From contig CM076192.1 in NCBI GenBank assembly GCA_038277395.1, forward strand, positions 14,369,494 through 14,433,493: a DNA stretch of 64,000 nt. The letters run 5' to 3'. Position 1 is the first letter of the stretch, and each line of letters begins with the position of its first letter. Below the pieces are notes generated by a model. That model was not told the origin of the DNA. It saw only the letters and a list, made by a program, of their open reading frames with translations, and did no database searches. This document shows positions 46,133 to 56,555 of this stretch, piece by piece. The position numbers and the translations under genes are program-made. This DNA is from Dryocosmus kuriphilus. Taxonomy: Eukaryota; Arthropoda; Insecta; Hymenoptera; Cynipidae.

Positions 46133-46164
46133 CTGATGAGGTCTCTCAGCTGAGTGACGAAACG
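46133..46164 (+). ncRNA. Hammerhead-like core, Penelope 2 right end
   Basis: Plus strand: CTGATGAG, hairpin closed by GTC/GAC with CTCAGCTGAG, then CGAAACG, TTA loop and CGT. Flanking bases ATTACTGT and ACATTAAAT can pair as stem I. Same as the motif at 41138 in inverted position. Confidence 0.5.
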
Positions 46165-46351
46165 TTACGTTACATTAAATTATTTTGTCTGGATGCGTTG
46201 ATATCTTTCTTTTCTACTAACTGTTACCAGTTTCGTGGTATGTACGTATATCCTTGACGGTATTGTGTTTACACTCGCTCGGTATGTAATGGGTGCTCAA
46301 ATTACATTTTATTCATATGGTCACGAATCCAAAGACTACCTAATTTTTAAA

Positions 46352-46762
46352 ATGTCGCTTGACAACAAAGGGCGGAAATGCAAATTTTGCCCGAACCCGA
46401 GTATGACGGACTTTGTAACTTGCCAAACCTGTGGATCATTCTACCATCCAGGATGTACCAAAGACGCTAAGCACCTTCCAGATGGAAGCTACGACAAATG
46501 TGGTCCACAAGGTAGCAGACTATCTTTACCTAAACCAGGAAATTCAATAATAAGACACGATCAAATAATAAGAGAACTCAGAGTAGTCATGCAGGAAGAT
46601 TTCAATCCCAAAAAAACATCTGTAGATACCTTAACAGGAAAAGTTGACAGTTTTGATGAAAAATTGCATGCAACAATCTTTCTTGTTAACAATGCGGAAA
46701 AGGACATCTTGAAGTTAAAGGGGAGTGTTGAAACACTTCGAGAACAATTTAAAAAAAAGTAA
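46352..46762 (+). pseudogene. LINE ORF1 fragment with PHD-type finger
   Basis: From an ATG at 46352, MSLDNKGRKCKFCPNPSMTD is followed by FVTCQTCGSFYHPGCTKD, a C-C-C-C-H-C pattern of a PHD-like zinc finger; the last pair is incomplete (DKCGPQG). A predicted coiled-coil segment follows (DKLTGKVDSF-like region, LKLKGSVETLREQF). After a shift at about 46765 the reading RSVRKEKNLFIFKADRV resembles the middle of ORF1 proteins of CR1-like LINEs, some of which carry PHD fingers. ORF2 is not present nearby. A different family from the LINE at 41513. Confidence 0.55.
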
Positions 46763-47699
46763 TTCCTTTACATCAGTATACCAATTTATGCTAGAAGTAG
46801 AAGATCTGTTCGCAAGGAAAAAAACTTATTCATCTTTAAAGCAGACAGAGTCCCTAATGGAAATGATGGTTTAGGTACGGAGTATAGCTCTATTAAAGTT
46901 AAAGGCTTTTCAAAATACTCATGCCAAATATAAACCTGAGTCAAGTAAAGCCTTCTCGCATTGAAAAAATATTTTTAAACCGCTTCACTTCCAAACCCTA
47001 TAAAATGTGCATTTCCAGCGGATACCATGGCAATGTCGGTTTTTCAACAGCTTTTGACCGATCGGGAGGACCAGTCCAAATTGATTCTCCTTGACGGAAT
47101 GAGGGTGTCGCTCGACAAACCACCTATGCATCAATTATAATACCAGGAATTGAGGAAGAGACTATAAGAAAGGATCTTGAAAGGGGGATTTTTATTTTTT
47201 AAATTTATATAAATTTATTTTTAAAGTCGTCAACCCAACATTCAGCGGCTCCAATAGTGGTTGCTGCGTATTTGTCACATTTATATGGACCCGTGACGGA
47301 GCTACCTTATACAATGTTAAAGCAACTTAACTGGAACATCAGAGACCTGTTTCTTGTTTCATAGTTAACCCAATTATTATCCTAAATTGAGGTGAAGTAA
47401 ATTTTTGTTATAAATATATTTTAGAGTAGTTGCTATTACGCGGTGGCTTTGGTATACTATAATCGCTTGCTTTTTTCATAAATGTCAAAAGAGAGTCCTT
47501 AAATAAAACATCTTTTGATTTCTTCAATAAGAGAGAGATGGCACTCGGCCATCCTATTCGAAAGCTCTCCCTCGAGCTCTGCGTACGATCTAAGAGATAC
47601 TGCGCTTATAATATTACTCTATAGTAACGATATCAGATCTTATTTAGTTTTTACATCGCATCAATCCCATAAAGCAGTGGTTTTCGGATTGCTCTTATC
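46763..47699. other. Unassigned sequence
   Basis: Apart from the tail of the ORF1 fragment (to about 46930), no gene or repeat is recognised. The 3' LTR of the minus-strand Ty3 element would be expected here but I cannot delimit it. Confidence 0.35.
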
Positions 47700-47789
47700 G
47701 GTCTCACCTTAGATCTGCTGAGTTCTTCTCCAAAATCTTCGTCTTCTACTTTATCCTCTTAATCATCCTTTTCTTCTCTCAGCTCATTC

Positions 47790-48743
47790 TCTGATTCTTC
47801 TGAACTCTTGGCGCCCTACAAATTTGGTTCTACCTCAACATCTGAAATGTGCCAAATTTTAAAGTGACTAACGTGATTTGCCAAAGCACATCTTCTTCCT
47901 CGATTATCACCTCTTAGCATGGCTACCCTTTAAGTATCTCCGGGTAAAACTCCATTTACTACTATGGGTTCTCTAAATCTTTTCTGTGACTTAGTTGACT
48001 CTCCGGTCAGCTCCGGAACATCTCGCAAGACCACGATATCACCTTTTTCAAAAACGACATTTTTAATGCGATGCTCCATACCTGGCCTTATATTTAACCT
48101 GTTTCTTAATAATTCGCTTTTGTGCTATCTGTTGGAGCTCCTCTGAATGAGTGTAATGCTCATTGTTGTAGATTCTTAGTTTTCTAAGTCTTCCTTCGTT
48201 GTGACGATTGTTGAATCCGTAGTCTTGTTTACCGATTCGCTTAAATTTCTCTGGACTGCCTTCAATCCTAAGTCCCAATCCCGGCCTTTTTCATGTAGAA
48301 TTCTCGCTTGAATTGTCGGAATCAGGGTGTCGTGGACGAGATCTGCTTGACCGTTTGCTTGCGGATGTCGAGCAGAGTTCAGAATATGCTGGATTCTATG
48401 CTTCTCACAAAATTCGCGGAACTTAACAGTGGTGAAACAGGTCGTGAACCGCTTTTAATACTAAAAATTTTGTAAGATTATTAATTAGTACCAGAATGTA
48501 TCTATTCTTACGTGCCGTTGTAACAAATAGGCCTTTATGATCTATATGAATTTTCGAAAAGGGACGGTTGCCTGTTTCAATGGGATGTAATTTACCCGCT
48601 TGTCGACCACGTTTCGTCTTCGTCATCAAACATTGAAAACACTCATGGATGTGTTGCTTCATATATCGCCGTAATTTTGTGAAATAGTAGTATTTTTGTA
48701 TTTTAGAAACTGTATTCGATTCCTGAATGTCCACGAACGTCAC
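47790..48743 (-). pseudogene. Ty3/Gypsy integrase (minus element)
   Basis: Minus frame 48743-48423 has the Cys pair of the zinc domain (HECFQCLMTKT) and the first catalytic Asp in FSKIHIDHKGLF. The next frame gives FREFCEKHRIQHILNSARHP and QANGQADLVHDTLIPTIQ; here Asp is found where the third catalytic Glu is usual. The C-terminal part has FEKGDIVVLRDVPELTGES and FREPIVVNGVLPGDT, as in the DNA-binding end of Ty3-type integrases. Several shifts and stops are present. Confidence 0.75.
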
Positions 48744-49034
48744 GGTTCCGTATTAATAGACTTTTACGCATCTTATCTGGTATGACATATAAAAGCTTAT
48801 CTCCTTCGCGTTTATACAAGATATTTTTGTGACATTCGTTGTCGATTACTTCGTCTCCCTCTAGTGAAGTACGTTTGTTTTCCAGTTTTCACAAAATTTC
48901 TCGCTTCTGTATCAAATTAATATCGAAGCATTGATCATAAATGATCGCTCATACACTCTGAATCATCTACTGGAGCTCTGCTCAAAGCGTCTACGTGAGG
49001 CATATTTACCTCCAGTCTGCGAATCATATTGAAA

Positions 49035-49330
49035 TTAAATACAGAAGAGCTCAACAGTCAGTAGCGACCTTAAAACGCAAGTAGATAAAAAAAAATTCGC
49101 AACCTTACAACCGCCCAAAACCACTACCAGAAATTCTAACTTGCTGGAGTGATAGTTTTTTTCTACTTCGCTCATTCGACGACTAAACGCGCATACAGGG
49201 CGAAGTTCCGAGTAGGAAATCTTCTGAAGCATTAACGCTGCTAATTCTTTTACACTAGCGTTGATGTGAAGTTCTGTTTGTAATTTAGGATTGTACATCT
49301 TTAAGAATGGTTTGCTCGTTAGTATCGTAC
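49035..49330 (-). pseudogene. Ty3/Gypsy RNase H (minus element)
   Basis: The minus-strand reading opens at 49330 with LTSKPFLKMYNPKLQTELHI and continues NASVKELAALMLQ, YSELRPVCAFSRRMSEVEK and NYHSSKLEFLVVV. The catalytic Asp expected in the T-D-A-S motif is Asn. The domain starts exactly at the edge of the LTR-type repeat copy B. Confidence 0.8.
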
Positions 49331-49469
49331 TGAAACGGTTCGATACAGTCCCATATTCATATCATAATAGGTGGAATAGAGAAGCGTGAAGCCAAGGCAA
49401 TTAATAAGAAAAAGTGAGACAGTAATAACAGCTCAAGGCATGCGAATAATCATACGAATATATATATAT

Positions 49470-49513
<44 letters not shown>

Positions 49514-51323
49514 CAGGCTAGTAGGAAAAATCAAATTTCCTGTGCGCATGACAGCGCCCGAAGGTAGGGAGACCAGCGTTATCAAGACGCGCTGGCAATA
49601 TTTGGGGAGAATCGCGACGATCGAGACTCTTCTTCGCCAAACCGACCATCGGGACGGTCGACTTGCAGATCCTCAGGGAATTCCTCGGGCGGCCGACCTA
49701 GATTAATCACCGAACGGGATTCTTCAGCAGTTTAGTTTGAACATCTAGGACTCCACGTAAGTAAAGGTATATATTGTAAAAAAACATAGAGATCAATCAT
49801 TCCTCATTGTGAAGATTCCCCAAATAACCACAGATTGGACTGACCTGCCCTCATGGAATGTATGGTGTTGAATTTGTGTCGATTATGGATAACAAAATAG
49901 TCTTTCTCTACCAGGTCTTTGACCTGGGGCTCAAGGCTAAGTTACCAAAACACAAAACACCAATCGGCAAGTGCACACCCTGAGAGGAGGGGGGGGGGGG
50001 GGGGGTCTGTAAAAACAAATTCATCTAGGTCCAACAGTGCAAAAAGGTCGGTAGGAATCCTAATCGCACCCTTTACCAGGTACTTTAATCTGTGGCTTGT
50101 GCGATCTGAATTCTCCTGGCCCAAGTAGCTGCTAGGGATTGGACTGGGATAAAGACGAATATTGTACTGATACTGGAAAAAGACTTTTGGGATTCCTAGT
50201 CGCACCCTCTACCGGGTTCTTAATCTGGGGCTTGTGCGTCCGGAATTCTCTCGGGGTCAGAGTACCAGACAGATATCGGTTCAATATTCATTCCGCTGTT
50301 CACGTTCGAGTCTGGAAAACCTAAGGTGCGACCAAACACCCAGCATGGAACTCTAGACTTGAATGTTGACTTAAAAATGTCTTCTATGAGTAGCGTTATT
50401 TTTCTATGTCCACTGTCAGACGTGAAAGTCTGAAGACTTGTGGATTTTTGTATAGGAAACTGAAGTGAAATCCTATCGAAGACATTGCACATAGGTGGGA
50501 CGAAGCCTCAGTTGTGGTGAATCAAAAGAACGGAATAGGGAAAAGTCCTGGATCCTCTGAAAAAGATAAGTAAGATTTAGCTGAATAAACAGGAATTACT
50601 TAAAACGCAAGAAAAAAAAGTGCACTGGCATAAATAAGCATTTATAAAAATAAGAATTGGGGGAATACATTTCGCACGTATTCTCTCTCTCTCCAGCGCT
50701 CCTGTGATCCCGCAATTCCTAGCCCCATCACCAATCAAAGACTTTTTTACCCTTGATAATCAAAAATCTCCAGAACTTCCCATGAGTCACCGGAGAAATA
50801 AACTTCATTTTATAGAGTCATCAGCTGACGTTGAGTTGAGATCCATCGAGTTACTTTAGCGAGGATTCTTGATCAAAAACTACTTTCTTTTCTGAGATTT
50901 GCGTTTGAAAAGTAGTAAGGAAATCCGACCACGTATAAGGGGGACACGTTCCAAGGGTTTCTCTATTATTCAAATTAAACAATCGGGTGGTAAGGGCAAG
51001 CTTCAACGTTCCACCCGACCTCGATCCGATTTGTGTAAACGGACTAGAGTTGTTGGACAGAACTCATTAAATTCAATTCAGGACAAACTCGTCAGCAATT
51101 TTCAATATTGTAGGAGAAATATGAAGTGCGACCTTACCATTAAACTTATTCACATAAAAGTAAATTTTCAGTAAGATTTGAATTCAGGAAAAGGTTGGAC
51201 TCTCAAAATGGATTAAATTACGTGGTTCTGAACCTCAGTCATTTTAAATCTCAGCTCAACGTGGAGACAAGATTCTAATTAAGAATAATAAAAGGACTCA
51301 AAGGACCCTAAATCTAATATTGT
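49331..51323 (+). repeat. LTR-type repeat, copy B, inserted in the minus Ty3 element
   Basis: Begins TGAAACGGTTCG, like copy A at 6645, and is collinear with it: GACCAGCGTTATCAAGACG (copy A GACCAGCGGTACCAAGCCG), CCTGGGGCTC, the retropepsin-like ORF, and AATAATAAAAGGACTCAA near the end. It also contains a TA run (49459-49510), a run of about 20 G (49986-50005) and about 80-110 bp repeated units around GGGCTTGTGCG (50095, 50227). The next LTR-like repeat starts directly at its end. Confidence 0.65.
50782..51070 (+). pseudogene. Retropepsin-like ORF, copy B
   Basis: Counterpart of the ORF at 7905-8204. ATG at 50782 and TAA at 51068 are in the same relative positions. ESSADVELRS, GFLIKNYF, SKEIRPRI, LNNRV and PDLDPICV are kept. 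An in-frame TAG, a TGA in place of an Arg codon and a net 8-nt deletion break it. The mutated active-site motif is the same as in copy A. Confidence 0.55.
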
Positions 51324-51639
51324 TGTAACGAGGCATTACGTCACCACCCAACGTCCACCATTGTCGAACCCAAGACCACACATGGGGTACGTCCCTGCAC
51401 ATACGTGACAAGCGAGTGGCCTCCCTACTCCGGCGAGTGACCAGTGCGCCGACGCGTACCGAACCTCGCGTCGTTATAAGGACGAACGAAGCACGACTCG
51501 AGGCACTCTACTCGGTGCGTCCAGTCGAGCTAAATCGACTGGCCTCACCTAGCAGCCGGAGCACGGTTCCTCTGTGGACGGGCACAACCGTGGCAGAGCT
51601 ACCGGACTACAACGACGACGACCGACCGATTCCTACCTG

Positions 51640-52460
51640 GGGAACCCGACGTATGCACGGATGGACAGGTACACCCGTGGTCCGCTCATGCGATACAGAA
51701 GCCGTGGTCCAGGTCCCCCTGGCCACCCTTCCGTCCGGAGACCCCACTCAATCCGATCCTCACCTGGGGGAACGGCGCATGCGTGGATGGACGGGCACAC
51801 CCGTGGTCCACTCATGCGATACAGAAGCCGTGGACTGGGTCCCCCTAGCCACCCTTCTGTCCGGCGACTCCGATCCTCACCTGGGGGAACCGACGCATGC
51901 GTGGATGGACGGGCACACCTGTGGTCCACTCATGCGATATAGAAGTTGTGGACTAGGTCCCCCTAGCCATCCTTCTGTCCGGCGACTCCGATCCTCATCT
52001 GGGGGAACCGACGCATGCGTGGATGGACGGGCACACCCGTAGTCCACTCATGCGATACAGAAGCCGTGGACTAGGTCCCCCTAGCCACCCTTCTGTCCGG
52101 CGACTCCGATCCTCACCTGGGGGAACCGACGCATGCGTGGATGGACGGGCACACCCGTGGTCCACTCATGCGATACAGGAGCCGTGGACTAGGTCCCCCT
52201 AGCCACCCTTCTGTCCGGCGACTCCGATCCTCACCTGGGGGAATCGACGCATGCGTGGATGGACGGACACACCCGTGGTCCACTCATGCGATACAGAAGC
52301 CGTGGTCTAGGTCCCCCCTGGCCACCCTTCTGTCCGGTGACTCCCTCACCTGTCGATCCTCACCTGGGGGAACCGACGCATGCGTGGATGGGCGGGCACA
52401 CCCGTGCTCCACTCATGCGACACAGAAGCCGTGGACTAGGTCCCCCTAGCCACCCTTCTG
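51640..52460 (+). repeat. 118-bp minisatellite, about seven units
   Basis: Each unit has GCATGCGTGGATGGACGGGC, GTCCACTCATGCGATACAGA, CCCCCTAGCCACCCTTCTGT and GATCCTCACCTGGGGGAACC. Units are nearly identical in the centre and diverge at the edges. The open frames across it reflect the repeat period, not genes. Confidence 0.95.
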
Positions 52461-52608
52461 TCCTGCGAACCTCATCCGACCCTTACCGGACCGAAGACCT
52501 GAAAACCGACTGGCACGCAACCGCATTATATCCCTCGTGACCCCGGGGGACCGTCCCCCAAATCACCTGTACCGCACCGTAGGGGAGAGCCCCCGAGTCC
52601 AGCACGAG

Positions 52609-52800
52609 ACACCGTAAGAGACACCGCTCTACCGATACCGTTATATTCACGTGAATCACCGGAAGAGATACCGCTCTACCGAACCCCGTTTTGTTCACGT
52701 GAATCACCAAAAGAGATACCGCTCTACCGAACCCCGTTTTGTTCACACGAATTACCATAGGAGATACCGCTGTACCGATTCCTTTTTTGTTCACATGTTA
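52609..52800 (+). repeat. 48-bp minisatellite, four units
   Basis: AGAGATACCGCTCTACCGAA, TTTTGTTCACGTGAATCACC and variants repeat four times. Confidence 0.95.
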
Positions 52801-52849
52801 CAGGACCGCATTAAGCCAGAGGCCACCAGTACCACCGGAGAGCGAGGGT

Positions 52850-52980
52850 CGCATGACACATACACGCACACTTAGAGTTTATATGGAGCCACACGTACCC
52901 GTACACACAGACACACATTTAACAGCCACACGCACTCACACTTACACGCACTCACATATACACACACGTACACACCCATT
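52850..52980. repeat. CA-rich simple sequence
   Basis: Imperfect CACACA and CACGCACT words. A comparable stretch lies at 62030-62165. Confidence 0.85.
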
Positions 52981-53148
52981 AGCAATGTATAAGAATAGGG
53001 GAAATACACGTACTCTCTAGTTAACCTTATTACACCGTTGTTATCACTGCTAACCCTATCCCCACATCCTAACCCTGGCTAGACTGAAGCGTCCGGAGGG
53101 GGAAGTTTAGACCGGAGGGATATAGCAGCGTTACAATGTTCTAATGTT

Positions 53149-53522
53149 CTAATCTAAAGGTTCGGCGATTGAAGCGAATCTCGGAACAAAACGTCTGAAA
53201 AATCTGGTCACAACAAAACGTCTTAAATTGTATAAATTTTGCGTTTTGGAAAATTCGATATCGCTCTAATTTTCCTTTCACCTTGTTTGTCTTAAGATAC
53301 AATAAATCCTAGACAGTTTATTCTTTCTTGTAAAAAAAGCATCTCCCTAAAGAGAGCGTTAATCCGATTTTTTCTAACGCTTTGAAAAATTTAATTAATT
53401 TTAACATCAAGTCGGCCCAAGATTTCCCGGTTATTAGAATATTGTCTAAATAAAGAAGTACAAGTTGGTCCCGTAACGGTTAGAATATTGTCTCAATAAA
53501 AAAGTACTAGTTGGTCCCGTAA
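53149..53522 (-). pseudogene. Ty3/Gypsy RT second part (minus element), active-site box changed
   Basis: Minus strand: LRDQLVLLYLDNILITGKSW, LMLKLIKFFKALEKIGLTL, INCLGFIVSKDK, RKIRAISNFPK and FRRFVPRFASIAEPL. YLDN stands where the YxDD box is expected. The segment LRDQLVLLYLDN is tandemly duplicated (second copy at about 53478-53522 with a stop). It fits between the RT first part at 59126-59902 and the RNase H at 49035-49330. Confidence 0.8.
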
Positions 53523-53719
53523 ATGGCCCACTATCGGAAAAACCGGAAAAATCAATGTCAAAAACAAATATCTCCAGGTTGAAGCGTCATAAAAAAATGA
53601 AACAAAGTGTATTGTAATGCTAGAGGGATGCAAAATTCAGGCAAACTATCCCGATGTGAAGAAACTGAAAGTATGACCTTTAAACTTAAGGTCAGTCAGA
53701 CTTATTTGAGAAATCTGCT

Positions 53720-53895
53720 CACTTCATTCGCACATTCTCATCACGCGTTTCACGCGTGGCTCGCTTCGCTCGCAAGATTGAGCGCGCCTTGGGCGCGGGA
53801 TCTGGTAACCGTCGCGCTTTGCGCTCTGATATGTTTGAACCTCGCGCTTCGCGCTCGGATGTTTTTGGTCCTCGCACTTCTTGCTCGGTTTCCGT
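53720..53895 (+). repeat. GC-rich dispersed repeat, copy 3
   Basis: AATCTGCTCACTTCATTCGC is followed by CACGCGTTTCACGCGTGG, GCTCGCTTCGCTCGC, GAGCGCGCCTTGGGCGCGGG, TCGCGCTTTGCGCTC and TCGCGCTTCGCGCTCGG, each a near-palindrome. Confidence 0.7.
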
Positions 53896-54214
53896 TACTT
53901 GGATCAACTTTCAAAACACCTACTTTTAATGAAATTATTAAATTTGTATTTTGTTACAAATTAGAAACAAAATTATTTTACTTAAGGCCCTATTGGCCTT
54001 AAGGAATAAATTCTCATCACGACACTCGCGCTTCGCTCTCGACAATTCATTATTTTTTAAATCCATTGTGGATTAGTAAAGTTTTTTTGTGATTTTCTAC
54101 ATTTTTCTACATTTAACAATGCAGGTTTTATTATTTAAAAAAAGTGGATTAGTTTGTATTTAATAATATATTTCACGAATAACTCAAAAACGACGCGTCT
54201 GTTCAAAAAAATGA

Positions 54215-54575
54215 TGGAGAGCAAATTTGTACATCTTTTTGAGCTCAACAAATTTGTTTATTATCACTTTTTTCGTATCTTGCATAGCTTGGCGGGAAAT
54301 TTGAATTTTTGATTTTTAATAACGTTTTCTCGATTAAAATAAAAACCGCGCATTTTATCAAAAAATGGTTAATACGAAATTTGTAGGTCTTTTTGAGTTG
54401 AGCAACTTTGTCTATCGTCATTTTTTTCGTATCTTGAATATTTTGGCAAGAAAACACACTTTTTTATTTTTAATAAAGTTTTCTCGATTAAAACTTTCTA
54501 CTGTTTTTTTTTTTTTGTATCTCGCATAGTTTAGCCGGAAAATTGATTTTTTTATTTTGCGAAAACCGTTTTTGA
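54215..54575 (+). repeat. Tandem units of about 150 bp
   Basis: GAGCAAATTTGTACATCTTT, TTTTTCGTATCTTGCATAG, TTTTCTCGATTAAAA recur at 54215, 54371 and partly at 54510. Confidence 0.8.
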
Positions 54576-55526
54576 TGGATAAAACCATAACCACTGGTCA
54601 AAAACCACTGGATAACGAACTCGTCATTATATTTTACGCCTTAAAGAAGTGTGTCAAAGCGCAACCCAATCCTATTAGTCCTTCGAAAGTTATCGTGGGA
54701 ACAGACAACGACAACGACAACAACGACGACCTCGACGACAGCGAGAGACAGACACCAACGTAAAACATGTTTTTTCGGATTCAGGGCGTCACGGAACGTC
54801 GAGTTTTCATGAACTCCGCGAAAGTCATTTTTCACATAAAACTAATACCTTCTCATTGAGATGAGAATGTAAAAAAATGCTTTCGTACCACTTTGAGCAG
54901 AGATACGCAATCTCTAATGTGAAATAAAGTAGACCATTTTTTTAGTTTCGAAACGGGGAACTAGAATATGACCTCCAAAAATTTGTTTTGCCTCCAGATG
55001 CTTGAAAACCAGGGCCCAAAAAAGCATAACTATCGATTATTCTAAATAGGCAAAGTTCTTTAATTTTTTATTGAACTTGCTCACGTGTACGTGTCTGAAC
55101 CTTTAATAAAACATCATAGAGTGACTTTGAAAAGGAAGGAAGAGACGGGAAAAGAAGAAAATGAGAACAGAGAAGGAGATGAGGAAGACGAAGATGTTAG
55201 TATTTATGCCGCTCAATACGAGCTTAGCGATTATGACGAAGATGAATAGCAGCAGAAACTGGACGAATCAAGTGCACATATATTATATTATTCAAGATAT
55301 TCTTATGACAGAAAAAAATGCTACTGTTATTTTTCCACGATGTTCCACCTTTGAGACCCGTCTAAGTAATAAGAAAATAATAGATACAATAATAAACCCC
55401 CTACCTGAAAAGGTAGGAAAACAAGCACGTATTAGCCCAGAAACAAATACACATCGATATAAAAGGAAATTAAAATCCAGAAAAATAAAGAGAAAAGAAA
55501 AAGAAAGGATTCATGGAGTTTAAACT

Positions 55527-56555
55527 CTAAATGCAATCAATTATACCATCAAAACAACGATTAAATTTATCTAAATCAGTATTTAAATTTGTAGATATCT
55601 CCTTTCGTTTTTTAATACAAAGCATTTCCATGAATTCCCTCTTACTCTCATTCTCATAATGCAAAATCTGAACACCATCCCAATCAAAAGAACATTCGGC
55701 ACATTCATTAGTATGTCTAGCAAGAACACTGCGATAAAAACGCTTCAAACGTACATCACTCTTATGTTCCTCGACTCTAGTATTAAGAAGTCCAAATTTC
55801 TTGCAAATGATTTTATAAACTACCCCACCCTTTTCAAACTTTTCCAAAGGATCTTTACCAAAAGTTGTGAAAGAGTCCATTTTAAAAGGAACTCTAAAAA
55901 TTGTATGGATCTTGAACTTTCCCAATATAAATTGAATAGTTTTAGAAATTTGACCAAAGTACAGAAGAATAAATGTGTTAGAAGTACTAAACTCTCCCTC
56001 TTTTTGCGAAGTATCAGAAACTAAGCGATTGCTGTGTTTGCTTTTAATTTGTTCAATTCTAACTTCGATATATTTCTCAATCAAGTTTTTTGAGTAATGA
56101 TTCAAAAACAATGTCTTCCTAACTATGATCAAATTCTGTGTGTGAAGAGACTCACTGGACAAACCCACAGCTTTGTCAACCAACCCCTTAATTACCGCAA
56201 TTTTATTTTGGATGGAATGTTCAGAAAAAAAGTTCAAAATTCTACCAGAATAGGTACTTTTTCTAAACCAGTCACTAATAATACTCCCATCTGGAAGTCT
56301 AGTTAACTCTAAGTCCAAAAAATTAATTTTGTTATTTTGTTCGATCTCACAAGTGAATTGAAGTTTCGGATGAAAACTGTTAAAGGCCTCAACCACCATC
56401 TCTATCTTATTTAAAGAAACGCACAAAAAAATTTCATCCACATAACGAGAGTAAAAAATAACATCATAATCCAACTTTTGAAAAGGGAAATTCTCCAAAT
56501 TTTCCATTAAAATTTCTGCAAAAATTGGAGAAATGACAGAACCTATTGGAGTACC
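55527..56555 (-). pseudogene. Penelope-like RT and endonuclease, truncated minus copy (locus 3)
   Basis: One open minus-strand frame of 326 residues (56507-55527), in reading contact with upstream PIGSVISPIFAEILMENLEN. The active-site box reads YVDE, not YVDD. Thumb and linker follow (FTCEIEQNNKINFLDLELT, STYSGRILNFFSEHS). The GIY-YIG endonuclease keeps GGVVYKIICKKFG but has lost the Y-V-G part through a deletion; RVEEHKSDVRLKRFYRS follows. The catalytic changes make it inactive although the frame is open. It is 5'-truncated at the centre of the palindrome. Confidence 0.88.

Larger units (their letters stand above)
41084..46218. mobile_element. Penelope-like element 2, short, split by a LINE
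   Basis: The left end (41084-41223) and the right end (46040-46218) are inverted copies of one another, for example GATATCAACGC and GTAACGTAACGTTTCGTCAC on the left. Between them lies the end of a GIY-YIG endonuclease (41224-41403) and its 3' sequence, interrupted at 41512 by a LINE. The reverse transcriptase is absent. Confidence 0.7.
51324..53135 (-). repeat. LTR-like repeat with internal minisatellites
   Basis: The ends are TGTAACG at 51324 and CGTTACA at 53135, inverted. Near the right end ACTGAAGCGTCCGG matches GCTGAAGCGTCCGG at 62276, so it is related to the repeat at 60880-62315. It lies directly between copy B and the RT second part of the minus Ty3 element. Confidence 0.6.
53711..54870 (+). 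mobile_element. Unclassified insertion in the left Penelope arm
   Basis: The mirror position in the right arm (about 59045) reads without interruption from CAGTCAGACTTACTTGAAAA to TTTCGTACC, an empty site. The inserted sequence starts with the GC-rich repeat, has a hairpin CTTAAGGCC/GGCCTTAAG (53980-54003), tandem units of about 150 bp and a GACAAC-type simple repeat (54701-54750). No transposase. Confidence 0.65.

Noticed and set aside
51416..52540. Long overlapping open frames rich in Arg, Pro and Gly
   Set aside because: They follow the 118-bp minisatellite; the frames stay open because the repeat lacks stops, and the peptide just echoes the period.
53607..54002. 131-codon open frame
   Set aside because: It overlaps the GC-rich repeat and the Penelope arm edge, is absent from the mirror arm as a frame, and has no recognisable domain.
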